Source of the DNA: Trichoplax sp. H2 | Taxonomy: Eukaryota; Placozoa; Uniplacotomia; Trichoplacea | NCBI GenBank assembly: GCA_003344405.1 | Contig: NOWV01000075.1 | Location: 289,618-353,617 of the forward strand | Length of the DNA: 64,000 nucleotides | Direction: 5' to 3' | In this document: positions 12,977 through 24,563 of the stretch, piece by piece | Numbering within the stretch: position 1 is the stretch's first letter | Layout of the letters: each line of letters starts with the position of its first letter | Notes under the pieces: model-generated | Told to the model about the DNA's origin: nothing | Seen by the model: the letters and a program-made list of their open reading frames with translations, nothing else | Databases searched by the model: none | Made by a program: the position numbers and the translations under genes

Positions 12977-15900
12977 TTTGATTTAATAAAGTTGACAAAC
13001 GATTTCTTTCGTCAGCTTTTCTCTTAATAAAAGGTTTAATAAGATTTAATTCTGGAGTTACTTACTGCCACCAGATAAGCCAATGTTGTAATAAAGATCT
13101 AAAGAGTGAGCAAATGTTAAAAATTAAAGAAGACTTGAAATTATGATTAGCTCTGATATATATCCTTGCACGCTAAATTTCATAGTAGTGCAATTAATTT
13201 AAGAATAGATGCTGTAATCTAGTTTGGTTCATTTCTAGTCTAGGAATAAATTAATTAAATCGCTAGCTATCAATATTACTTACCAATATTCAATTATTGT
13301 CTTGATCTTTACCAGAGCAAGAACCTGCCAACAAATCAGTTGCTGTCCAAATGGATGATCTCTGTTTTACCGTGATATTAAAGAATACTAATATCAACCT
13401 GGCTATATACCAAAAGAAAAGGTTTATGTTTTAATTAAATTCGTTTTACATACTTTTGATGACTCGCTTTTGTTTCTTATTAATACTTTCTATTAAGTAA
13501 AAACAATCAAAAATAATAATAAGAACAATAATTACAGTCAATTTATTGGAAAATTATTAATATAGACATCTCTAATTCAGCGGAAGAAGACCTAATAGTT
13601 ACCACAGTAACCAAAATTCTATAGCTATCGAATTGAAATATTTTAATCATTTTGATTAATAATAATAAGCATAGTGAAAAATGAAGTTTAATATCCAAAA
13701 ATGCTATCAATAAATTATAGCGATCTTCTAGAAAGAGAGTATTCACTGTACCGTACGATATTATAGAAGATAAATCGTTTCATTTCAAAGTTTGTATTAA
13801 TGTAGTATAATAACTGAATATTTACGACTATCCTGTTATTGAAATCGATTTTAATGGCTTGGTAAATATTGTTGTATACTAATCAGAGATTATACTGTAT
13901 TTTAATAGCAATATCGTACTGTTGCCTGGTTTATTTTTGGAATATACAATACTTCAGCCAATACAATGTAGAAAAATATTAATAACCACTATAAGGAAGT
14001 AACATTATTCTACATCTGCGGACAAAAACATATTGATTTGATGAAGAACTGTGCGGCTAATATTGTTTCCCATGCTTTATTCATTTTTATTTGTCTATAC
14101 TCTAATGAAGTTGAAGCTGAATTTTCCGTAATGTTATTCAGAAACTTAATATTATAACTTGAAACAATAAAATGACCTATGGTCTTAATTACACTTACTA
14201 TTAATATTGACTAAATTTAATTTTTTTTTCAAAGGATAATTATTTCGATATCTAAAATTGTGAAAGTTTTTTATTTAAATTTTAATTGATTTATTTAAAA
14301 ATTCAAATAAAATATTCTAGAGGTATTTAAAATCGTAACCTTTAGTGCTAAGTAACTAACGAAAGGTATGTTATTGGCTAAAGCAAAGAATAAAAGGTCC
14401 TTAACTGATAAAATTACTGTAACTGTAGCTGTCATCTTATTATGGTTAGTTAAATATACGTTTGAGAAATATTAAAGTAAATCATTTGATGAATCAATGA
14501 ATCAATAAATCAAAATAATTGTAATCCAATGTATTTAATGTATCTAGCTCGTAGTGCGTCAATATGCATTCTATCATTTCGTCTATTCTATGGTATAATC
14601 ACCGATATTATATCGGCTTGGAGCAGCTGGTTTTACTGATGCTTTGTTAATTTAGCTCTTACACCGGTAGTTCATAAATATCATACGGAACTTTTAAAGA
14701 CAGTAGTAAATAATTTTTAAAATAGTTATAGTCTAAGAATTATAGAAGGCATAATTAGTTTAAGCGGTATACAATTCTGCAATTATATTCATACTTTCAA
14801 TAGAGGTTTATAGTGGTGAATTACATTCAATTTTATGCATGAATTCTTTGATATTGGCAGCAAAAACGATTTAGAAGTACCGTAAAACTTATGCTGATGA
14901 ATTGTAACAAAAGATTATAACGATGCAGGTAACCAACTTTTGACAGATAAATAGATATGATTATCTGTTTGCGAAGGAAAAATACTGGTTTGATGAACAA
15001 CCGGTATTAACCATCTTCACACTATTATAAGTATATTTTGATTTCAATTTATGTATTAAGCATACAGAATAAACTGAATGAAGTCTGTCAAAATCATGAC
15101 CAAATAAAATGCTATGGAAGCTATTGCTAGAATTAAAGCTATCACAACTGGACATTACTGTGCCTGTTATAATATCTTAGTAAGAATAATTAATATTTTC
15201 TATGGGTAGCCGCGCCTTATTTAGATTCCCTGGCCTAGGATCTTTCATAAAAATTACATTCTTATGATAAGAAAAATTTTTTCCCACGGTTGTCTTTAGA
15301 AGTATTACTGACGTGCCGCAATGTTTAATTGAAATAGTAACATGATTACTTAAAATTTTGAATGTATTAATGAGATAATTGCTGAACTGAAGATAATATT
15401 GACTTTGTAAACTTTTTGTCAACTTTAATAAAAAATTTAATAAAATATCAACGATTATATTGTACTATTAATAATGATTAAAATTCCGTAATGTTTGCGG
15501 TTCTCATATATAGTGCTGACTGCAATTTTTTGATCATATTTTTACAAACAAGCTATCAGTTCAAATAAACTAGCATAAAATCCCGAGTAAGCTTTACTGT
15601 ATTACAAGTTGGCATATACCTGTCAGATAAAGTGATTTTGGAAGCTGTATAATTAAAGGGACTAATATTACGTAAGTCAAATCAATCAAAATTTTCCAGT
15701 TCTAATTTATGATTCATTAGGGTGTCAATTGCTACAATAGCATTTAATGAATAAGTAATTTCTCCATAAAATGACTTTCAACATTCATAAACCAAATTTT
15801 GACGAAAGAATAGGAGGAAGGCCGTCATTTCAAATGATCAGCCAATAATAATCTTTTACATACTTTATAATTCATTATAATGGACCCGTTGGTTTCCTTA

Positions 15901-16410
15901 GAAAATATTTTACCATTATTAAATGTTATTGGATTGAAGGAACCATATCGGCTATCTTATTACATTAACAGTAACAAGTAAGTGATTCATGATGGTATTC
16001 AGTAGTAGAAATTTAAATTAATTATAGATCTTTATAATAATCACATCGATTGAGATCATAACAAATACGGCTTTTTTGCTATTATACAAGCCAAATTCAT
16101 TTCACACTATCACCAAGTTTTCATTCTTCATTTAATTCCCAATCAAAACTACTACTAATTATAAGTTATAGCTTTCTAACTCCTTTAGCACTCAAATAAT
16201 CAACTTAACAACAAACTATGATGGATTTGCTGTTTATAATCGGTAAACCCGGAAAATTTTTACATATTTAAGCAGAATGTAATGTCTTGAACTATCTAAA
16301 AATATCGGGAATCTTTGCATATATTTCAATCAGCCAATCAACTTCATTTTGACTCTAACAGCTCCTACACCATTAGCACAACAACATTGAATTCGTTTAC
16401 CTCTTAAGCA

Positions 16411-16787
16411 AAATATTTTAGCGCGGTAATAATCTATTTTTCTTATTTATTACGACTATTATAGAGCCGATCCAGATTTCAACTTTGTAAATTGATCATA
16501 ATGTTTCAGTAATCATTATAGAAATCCAATTTTGATAATTTCATAGAGTAACTATCATCATGCTTTACATACTTTTCAATAAAACATAGCGGTCTTAACC
16601 AAAGTATTTTAGTTCGGGAATAATTAATTTCTTACTAATTATGACTATTATAGAGCCCATCGAGATTTCAACTTTGTAAATCGATCATAAAGCTTCAATA
16701 ATTAATCATTGTAGAAATCCAATTATGGTAATTTCATGAGAGTAGTTATCATCATGCTTTACATACTTTTCAATAAAACATCACGGT
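16411..16787. repeat. Two-copy direct repeat, about 185 bp unit
   Basis: Copy 1 (16411-16592) and copy 2 (16601-16787) align at an offset near 190 bp. Both run from AAATATTTTAG-like sequence through GACTATTATAGAGCC and CATGCTTTACATAC to AATAAAACAT. Divergence is modest and no shared reading frame is evident. Confidence 0.8.
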
Positions 16788-17565
16788 TCATAATTAGAAT
16801 TTATACAGTATCTAATTTTCAAAGTTATAACAGACATTAGCTCATGATATAATGAATTTGTGGCATAATGATTCATGCTATGATACAGTTCCTAAAAGTT
16901 CTCAAGACTTGCAATCTTCGTTGTTTTGATTATTTATGTTGCTATGTTGCACAAATCACAGCATATACAAAATTTATAATAACAATCTTTAATGCAAGTT
17001 GTATTTTTGTTTAAATACAGTATATGGCATCAGTTAAGTATTCTTTTACTCTCCTATGTTTTGGAGGCCGACAGTGTCATTCAAAAAAAGAGCTAAAGGC
17101 AGATGGAAATAACATAATTATATACAATTCTGACAATTATTTTTCTTAAAATATGGGTATTACAGCCTTACTATTTTGAGAATAAGAAAGTAAAAGCATG
17201 AGAAAGAGTGTAAGTTATAAAATATTATATAAAATAATTCTGTTACTTTTGCAGTTAGCTGTAAGTAATGATTACATTCTTTGTAGTAACGACGATAATA
17301 TTTAACTTTTAAAAATATTAAGTGATTTAGTTAATTTGATTGTTATACAATAGCCAAAAATTGGTCTTATTACCAGGAAATTAATGGAAACATTTCAATA
17401 CAAACTTTGTAGCTGCTACAAGCAAAACTATACTCTCGTTTATGATCCATAGCTGCCCTAACAGCCTTTTATGGTGTATTCATGTAAAGGAATTTCTTAA
17501 TTTATGCGATTTTAATTTTATTCTAGAGAATCATTTATTGCTATCGCTATATTTTATTCGGAAAG

Positions 17566-18107
17566 CGAAGAAAATCTGTCGACAAGAGTTATTTTTTATT
17601 TTAATATCTATAAGAATCCTTGTAGGGGCAGAAATATACCAAAATGTAATATATTTTAAAAATTTATCGAAATTTTCCATTTTACAATATTTTACGTAGT
17701 GGCGACAACTAATATTGCGCACTCTGTCTACTCATTTAATCATTAGATAGCGATTATGTCAATTTCTTAAAACTTGAGTTATTGTTCTGAATGACTTTCT
17801 TAACATATTAAGAATTTTTAAATTATTACTATCCTCATACATCAGCCAAAAAACGAAGAATATCTAGTGACAAGAAGTATTTTAAAGTTTAGTATTTGTG
17901 GTAATACTACGACCAACAGAAGTCTACGAAAGAGCAATAACTTTTAAACTTTTATCGAATTTTTTCACTTTAAGATATTTCTTGTGTAGTGATGACAATT
18001 ATTTTATTTTATTTACTCTGTTTGCTACTTTAATTAATAGATCGCGATTACGTCAATTTACTAAAATTGAATTACTGAATGGCATTATTGAAGCATTGAG
18101 AATTTTT
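17566..18107. repeat. Diverged two-copy direct repeat, about 250 bp unit
   Basis: Copy A (about 17566-17825) and copy B (about 17854-18107) share CGAAGAA...ATCT...GACAAGA at the start, TTTATCGAA in the middle and GCGATTA.GTCAATTT near the end, at an offset near 288 bp. Each copy has an open plus-strand stretch (17442-17699 and 17898-18134) in different relative positions, so the frames are probably incidental. Confidence 0.6.
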
Positions 18108-19545
18108 TGCCTTAGTATTGACGCATTCTCATAGCTGCTGCATATAATTAACTGCAATTAAGAAATGAATATCTCTTGAAACAAAATGTGCGGTATAAAA
18201 CGTATGCATGTATCTTTATAATGTACGATAATAGCGATAATTTTGATCCAGTAATGATCGTTATTCTTAAGCTTTTTACTAATTCTATTCAAGAACCGTA
18301 TGACTCAATTCTTATTTTCCATGGAAATGCTGTGAAATACTGCTTAGTTTTTTACAGCCTGCTAACATCATATGAGGCAATTTTATTGGTTCAAACCGAT
18401 GACGAGTTGAAAGTAATTTGTATTTATGTATAACGAAAAGCAACTCTGTGCTGCTAATTCTGGCTATTAATAACTGTTTTGTAAAGTAATAAATGAAACC
18501 TTAAGCTAAGAATTACTGTGACTCATCGCAAAACATTCCATTTACATTTTAATAATTTTATTCAAGTCGATGGTGGAAACATTTTAATAACTTAAAAAAT
18601 TTCTCTATTATTAAAATAATTTCATTAGTTTTGATTATACTAGCCGAATAGGTGCTTTTCCACTATACGGTATTCAGACGCATTTGAATTTTAGATCCGG
18701 TTCTGATACAGTAATTGCTCAATCCGAAACCTTCCAAAATGGTTGTTTGATCATTTGAGAGCGTGAGATTCTTATTTCCATGCAATGATGACATTGTCAT
18801 GGAACTGACTTTACTATAGAGACTTTAATTTTTGAATGATACTTCACAAGCATATCAAGCTTTAGATTTAGTGGGCAAAAATTTATTTTGTTTTCGGTGG
18901 TCTTAACTAAGGTGTTCTGTAGTACTGGATTATACCATAATGGATTAAAATATATCAGTTACTAACGATTCTGTCATTTCGAAATAGCTTGGTAAGAGAA
19001 TAATGTTATAATCTATAAGTCAACTCTCTGGACCATATATATCTGTTCAATTAGGAATTCTATTTCAACAGAAAAACTTCCACGCCTTGTAGATATTTTA
19101 AACACAGGTTTTCTAGAAGACTAGAACTCTCGTGATTATACTATGAACTGCGATTTAAAATACAATATGCTTCTATGATAGTTCATAAGTCCTAGTTAGT
19201 ACTATTACTATTGAAGCATTTACATGAATTAGAGACTGATCTTACATTTACTTACCTAATAAAGGTCGTAGTATTGACATTCAGTAATCACTAATGACTA
19301 ATACAAAACAATCAAATTACACTATATCCATACATGAAATGTTCTCCAGATACTCTATGTAAGGTTCGTAATATAAGTTCTAAGTTTTAATGAGATCGTA
19401 CAAATGTCCACTTCCATGTCTAGGGATCAATACGTAATTGAGTATTATTATCATTGTGTGGTAATAGCTAGTTTATTGCCGAGACCCACGCCTATTTTCG
19501 GATTCCTACGTTACAGAGTAGTAATCTATAACCTACCGTAACAAT

Positions 19546-19593
19546 GACTACTAGAAGAAGACTTAATCTTCTTTCTAGTCCTTTCTAGTAGTC
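19546..19593. repeat. Nested inverted repeat near transposon locus
   Basis: Outer arms GACTACTAGAA and TTCTAGTAGTC enclose an inner AGAAGA/TCTTCT pair. The hairpin lies about 100 bp before the locus duplicated across gap 2. It may be a fold-back remnant; no function is assigned. Confidence 0.5.
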
Positions 19594-19695
19594 CTTGGCT
19601 ATATGTTAGTCATAACGATTCCAACTGTGAGTAGATTATTCTCAACCCCCTTATATGACTATTAGTTTGAGTATCACTCTCTCACAAAAAAGCCT

Positions 19696-20304
19696 GTGGT
19701 ACATTGAAGTACAGTATATCTAAATTAGAAATTGATTAAATAAGGGTAAGCAAATGAAATTGGCTTTACATACATATTTCTACTCTAATCTCTGCGTTAC
19801 AGTGTTATAACACTTATTACACTGTAACATCAAAATCATATTATCGCAACAGTGTAAGCGTCTTGCTGTTAGAATAAATGCCATGAGATAGAGAAGACCT
19901 ATTATTGCATAAATATACATAGAAAATTTCAGAGTCGAAACGATATATATATTTCTTTGCGCTCGCGTGGCGTATATATCCGATTTTTAGTGTTTCATTT
20001 TTTATTTCCTTTTATTATCTTTTTGTTATTATTTTTCGCGGGGGTCCAGGTCTTCTCTATCTGCCATGAAATTTCCACGAGCTTGGCTAGTTTGTATTAT
20101 AACATCAACAAAATATTTCAGTTTTACATACCCAAACATAACAGCGAATTGGGACTATTATTTTGTGATTTTTTTTCAACCGAAATGATAATAAGATAAA
20201 AATAGCTATGCTTCCTAAGGTAACTACAATAATATTGTTTATTCATACGATAGTAGAAAAAGGTAGAACCAATGTGTGACTTGTTTGGTGTAAATGTTAA
20301 TGTC
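19696..20304. repeat. Left copy of locus duplicated across gap 2 (with insertion)
   Basis: Matches 20325-20751 closely from GTGGTACATTGAAG to AATGTTAATGTC, except that this copy holds 183 extra bases (one transposon plus one target copy) and lacks one base near 20273. It ends at the Ns. The two copies are best read as two haplotypes of one locus, one occupied and one empty. Confidence 0.85.
19887..20061. mobile_element. 175-bp MITE-like transposon with 14-bp TIRs
   Basis: Ends are a perfect 14-bp terminal inverted repeat, GATAGAGAAGACCT at the left and AGGTCTTCTCTATC at the right. It is flanked on both sides by the same 8 bp, TGCCATGA (19879-19886 and 20062-20069). The second copy of the locus has a single TGCCATGA at the equivalent place and no insert, so both element boundaries and the empty site are seen directly. 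It has no coding capacity for a transposase, so it is non-autonomous. An 8-bp target duplication fits superfamilies such as hAT, P or Merlin; the TIR does not let me choose. Its middle is more G+C-rich than the surrounding DNA. Confidence 0.85.
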
Positions 20305-20324
20305 NNNNNNNNNNNNNNNNNNNN
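20305..20324. other. Assembly gap 2 (20 Ns)
   Basis: Twenty undetermined bases between two copies of the same locus. Probably an artificial join of haplotypes. Confidence 0.98.
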
Positions 20325-20751
20325 GTGGTACATTGAAGTACAGTATATCTAAATTAGAAATTGATTAAATAAGGGTAAGCAAATGAAATTGGCTTTACAT
20401 ACATATTTCTACTCTAATCTCTGCGTTACAGTGTTATAACACTTATAACACTGTAACATCAAAATCATATTATCGCAACAGTGTAAGCGTCTTGCTGTTA
20501 GAATAAATGCCATGAAATTTCCACGAGCTAGGCTAGTTTGTATTATAACATTAACAAAATATTTCAGTTTTACATATCCAAACATAACAGCGAATTGGGA
20601 CTATTATTTTGTGATTTTTTTTCAACCGAAATGATAACAAGATAAAAATAGCTATGCTTCCTAAAGTAACTACAATAATATTGTTTATTTATACGATAGT
20701 AGAAAAAGGTAGAACCTAATGTGTGACTTGTTTGGTGTAAATGTTAATGTC
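20325..20751. repeat. Right copy of locus duplicated across gap 2 (empty site)
   Basis: Partner of 19696-20304, with the unoccupied transposon target. It continues at 20752 into unique DNA. A perfect 14-bp inverted repeat within it (20426-20456) is degraded by one base in the left copy (19797-19827). Confidence 0.85.
20426..20456. repeat. Perfect 14-bp inverted repeat with 3-nt loop
   Basis: TTACAGTGTTATAA and TTATAACACTGTAA flank CAC. The left haplotype copy at 19797-19827 has one mismatch in the second arm. It could extrude as a hairpin or be a dyad binding site, but no gene is adjacent. Confidence 0.6.
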
Positions 20752-22223
20752 TAGACGTAATTTATATGGACTTTGGAACTTAAATATTATAGTAGGATCA
20801 GGCCTGCTGTGTTAGGATAAATATTTGTAGCACAGACGTAAACAGCGTAGCTATATAAGTAGATTAGAAAATTGCTAGATAGATGAGAGATTTAGAACCA
20901 TAGAGGAATATAGGATAGAACAGAAACCCATCGAAAGTGAGAGAAGATAGTAGGAATCAAGATATATTAGCACAATCCTTTTAACGTAGAGAAATAATTT
21001 CTGTTAACTAAATTATCGAAAAATCCTCTATATTATTGTGGAATTTGAATCTGATTAGTCTAATTAGATAAAATCAAGTTTCTTTACAGTGGGATTCCAA
21101 TATCACTTTATGATCAACAAGATGTCGGTTGACTTAAGCGTTTAATGTTATGACATCTTCATATCCAGCTAGATTGTCGCCTAAATTAGCACATTATGAG
21201 CGTAAAACGAGAAACGACTTCCTCAAACATTTTATAAATTCCGATTAAGCAATTTATAAACTGTAATTAGAATTTAGGCGATCTAGCGGTATATAAGAGT
21301 GTAGTATACTTAGATAAAATATTTTTATAAACAATAATCTTATTAATAGAAACAAATGTACATTTCAATATTAATCACAAGTCTTTATTTCTACCTTATT
21401 TAATTAATATTTCATAAACACTACTAGGTACAAATATCTCGTAGTGTTATGGTTTTTCTAATGCATTCAAATCTTTGTATTGACAGTAACGTCATACGAT
21501 ATCAATAACTAAATAGTTGAATATTATCCTGTATTGGTATGAAAGAGCAGATAACGCAAATAAACACTATTAAATTAAGTGTTGTACAGTGGATTTACTT
21601 ATTACAGAACTTATACAATGTTGGCGAAATGTTATAATTTTAGATCAATATGTAGTCGATATGCTTACATGATTCTAGGGATAGCATAAATCATATTAAT
21701 AATTCCTTTATCATCGAATAATTTACCTTCCGTATTACAAAGTCGATCCTTTTACCTATGGGATTAAATCAGAACACCAGTTAACCCATAATGACTGATA
21801 TCGAAATTAATGAGAGAATTGAGAAATAATTGAACGCTGCAAATATACATATTGGATTTGAATCCATCCTATAGAAGACTATTGAAGACTTAGAATTGTG
21901 ATAAATTTAATTTCCAGGAACATATGGTAGTATTTAATTATTAATATGGTACTCAGTGAAATCTTTAATATTAAATTTCAATTTCTAAAACAGCTTGGAC
22001 TGGAAGCACAACTTTGCAAACCGTCAATCATTAGAACTTGATCTTATCTGAATTTAATACAGCTTAAACAATATTTATAATTTTAAACTTGTTATTACAA
22101 CCGGCATATTAAATATAATAAAGACTTACGCCTATTTTAATACAAAATCAAGAATAATTATCAACATAATTTCTTGTCCTATATATTTTATTGTCTAAAT
22201 TTTATATTGTCCAAGCAGTGTAT

Positions 22224-22434
22224 TATTAATTCAATGCTTTATTCAATATCTATTGGTAATTACAGGCTGATAATGTGAGCGATAATTATTAAGCAAGAAA
22301 GATTATAAATCATAACTACCATAATTTGATTATTAATGCACTACTTTATTCAATAATATTGGCAATCATAGGCTGATAGTATGAGCGATATTTATTGAGC
22401 AAGAAAGAATATAAATATATAACTATCATAATAT
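22224..22434. repeat. Two-copy direct repeat, about 105 bp unit
   Basis: Copies 22224-22327 and 22331-22434 are head to tail at an offset of 107 bp. Shared landmarks are CTTTATTCAATA, AGGCTGATA and GAGCGATA followed by AGCAAGAAAGA. They lie in the spacer downstream of receptor 2. Confidence 0.8.
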
Positions 22435-23356
22435 TATGAGTTAGTGATAATTTCTCTAAAAGCTGTTTTGAAGGTAATTCTTTTTAGCTTAAAATGGGCG
22501 TTTATGATTAATATTATCTAATAATAATACCATTAGTTAAAATAACAGATTTTGCTACGTAAATAAGAAATAAATTCTTATCACAGAGATCGATACCGTG
22601 AAAAACTTTAAGAAAGGGCAAAACACTAATATTCATCAATCAAATTTAATAGTATAAAGATTTTAGCAAATACAATTCATTTTTAATTAAAATGTATAGA
22701 TAATAGTACATTATTATGATATTTACAACATTCCATAAGTATTCTAAACCTTATTTTGAATGCTCATATTTGTTTAAAAATTGTGTCAAACTTTTTTTCT
22801 ACATATTTTCTAAAGTTATATTATCATCAATATGCATTCTATCTGTTATTAGTCAAGGTTACTAATTTTGTATTGCTATCATTGATATACTATAAAAATG
22901 AGTAGCTTCTAGACATGGTTATGTAGCTGAAGTTGAGGCACGTAGAATGTAGTTACACTTTCAATGTGATTAAAGAAGTAAATTGAAATAAGATCTAACA
23001 CCGAGATCATCTTTTACCGTAAATTAAATTATCTGCTAACTCTAGAAATTGATTTTTCTATTTTTAATAAATCTGATGATATCCCCTAAACTGGTACGTT
23101 TATAGTACATAAAATGACAAGATTATAATAATCGTTGATATTTTCTCTAAGGTTACTTTATACTAAGGTACATTAATCTGTTGACGTTAAGATATTAACC
23201 AACAATATTGAGTATTGTTTCAGTTATAGTTGCTGTCCTATCAAACCATTTAATCATTTCCCTCTTATAAAGTTTAAATCTTGTATCTTTAATACTATAT
23301 AAACCTGTATTAAAGATGGCGTAATCAAGAAGTGATCAATATTAATTGTCGTTAAA

Positions 23357-24391
23357 TTAAAAGCGTTCGACAATAGTTGTGCTAAGTCCGGTTCGTGAGC
23401 CATGAAGACGTCGAAAAAACGAGAGAACACCATCACGTAAATTTTTATTGAAAAATCCGTAAATAATTGGGCTAGCTACGGAGTTTAAGGAGGCAAGGTA
23501 GAATAACCATTCCCGTACATTAAGTCTATGAACACGTAAACCTAGCTCTTTATCTATAGTAGCAAGAAGTTGATAAACGTTATAAGGCGTTTGAAGTAAT
23601 AAGTAAACTCCAACAACTATAGCTACAGTTTTAACTGCCTTTAGAGCAATGGATGGTGTATTCGTAGGCGAGCTTACTTGACTATCAGCTCTTATTCTAG
23701 ATACATGATCTTTAGCAACCAAGAAAATACGAATGTAAAATATAATGGTCACAGAAGTTGGTAATAAAAACATTAAGAATGCCCAAAATATGTTCCATAC
23801 TTGTAAGCCTACTCGACGATTGGCTGTCATTTCCGATAAAATGCAAAAATAAGGACATACGCGCCACCAGTGAATGATTAATGGCAGAAATGCAACCATA
23901 GTAGGTAATATCCAACAGACTAATAGTATAACAACGAACATAACAGACTTGTAGACGCTAATTTGATTGTACCAAAACGGTGACGAGATTGCAATAAATT
24001 TCTCTAGACTTATGGAGCATATATGAAAGTTCATACAACAAACAAAAGCAAATCGGATAACATTATTAGACAGTTGGCAATAGATATTGGTAAATGGATG
24101 AATAGAATTTCCGATGACTATAATTTTTACCGGTAATATATAAATGAGGCAGTATAATACGTTAGCAACACATAAACTTCCAACTAATATACTACTGTAA
24201 GTTCTTAGCGAACGTTTGCACATAATGACAGCTACCAAAAATGCGTTTGGGATTATTATCGCTGTTAATAAAATACTCCATACGATAATCGAATCGGATT
24301 CGAACTTAGTCAGTGGCCGATTAACAATAGTAGTAAAATTTAATCGTAAAAAAAAGCGAACATCTGGACAAGGTGTATGAGTTAACGACAT
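23357..24391 (-). CDS. Class A GPCR, array member 2 (344 aa)
   Basis: Complete single-exon receptor closest to member 1; the two share V-I-G-N-S-I-H-P-F after TM2 and the K-A-V-K-T-V-A-I-V-V start of TM6. Key positions: N49 (1.50), N77 (2.50), C105 at the top of TM3, E130-K131-F132, W160, P211 and Y219 in TM5, Q267 and P269 in TM6, and S307-P308-x-x-Y311 in TM7. The sequon N18-F-T lies ten residues after C8. ECL2 has C179-P-Y-F-C183. The tail differs from member 1: it has no cysteine after helix 8 and ends V-E-R-F instead of a Ser cluster. The ORF begins with the ATG preceded by CAATCAAA, matching the other starts. A TATAAATA box lies about 170 bp upstream and ATTAAA 64 bp after the stop (23288-23293, -). 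Confidence 0.95.
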   Translation of the reverse strand: MSLTHTPCPDVRFFLRLNFTTIVNRPLTKFESDSIIVWSILLTAIIIPNAFLVAVIMCKRSLRTYSSILVGSLCVANVLYCLIYILPVKIIVIGNSIHPFTNIYCQLSNNVIRFAFVCCMNFHICSISLEKFIAISSPFWYNQISVYKSVMFVVILLVCWILPTMVAFLPLIIHWWRVCPYFCILSEMTANRRVGLQVWNIFWAFLMFLLPTSVTIIFYIRIFLVAKDHVSRIRADSQVSSPTNTPSIALKAVKTVAIVVGVYLLLQTPYNVYQLLATIDKELGLRVHRLNVREWLFYLASLNSVASPIIYGFFNKNLRDGVLSFFRRLHGSRTGLSTTIVERF

Positions 24392-24555
24392 TTTGATTGA
24401 AGATTGATAGAAAAATCTTTCCTCTTGTTGCTTTGATAACGGAAGGAAGATTAGCTGCGAACGAATATTTCAAAACCTTTTACTTTTAATGATTATAACG
24501 GACGATTGAAGGCACAACGTCGTATCGAGCTGTCAAGGATTGGTCTTTTAAATTT

Positions 24556-24563
24556 TATTTATA
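24556..24563 (-). promoter_or_regulatory. Candidate TATA box of receptor 2
   Basis: TATAAATA on the minus strand, about 165-170 bp before the start codon, with more mixed-base DNA immediately downstream. TATA-like strings are frequent by chance in this AT-rich DNA, so support is positional only. Confidence 0.25.

Larger units (their letters stand above)
12977..23356. other. Spacer between receptors 1 and 2
   Basis: About 10 kb with no gene I can support. It contains direct repeats (16411-16787, 17566-18107, 22224-22434), the gap-flanking duplicate pair and small transposon at 19696-20751, and a nested inverted repeat at 19546-19593. A weak CUB-like open stretch at 18176-18433 (+) is discussed under findings. 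The rest is AT-rich unique sequence. Confidence 0.6.

Noticed and set aside
20124-20333. Minus-strand ORF spanning gap 2
   Set aside because: The frame runs through the Ns, so it is not a real continuous reading frame.
23254-23436. Minus-strand ORF at the end of receptor 2
   Set aside because: Overlaps the receptor 3' end in another frame and has no domain; shadow plus 3'UTR.
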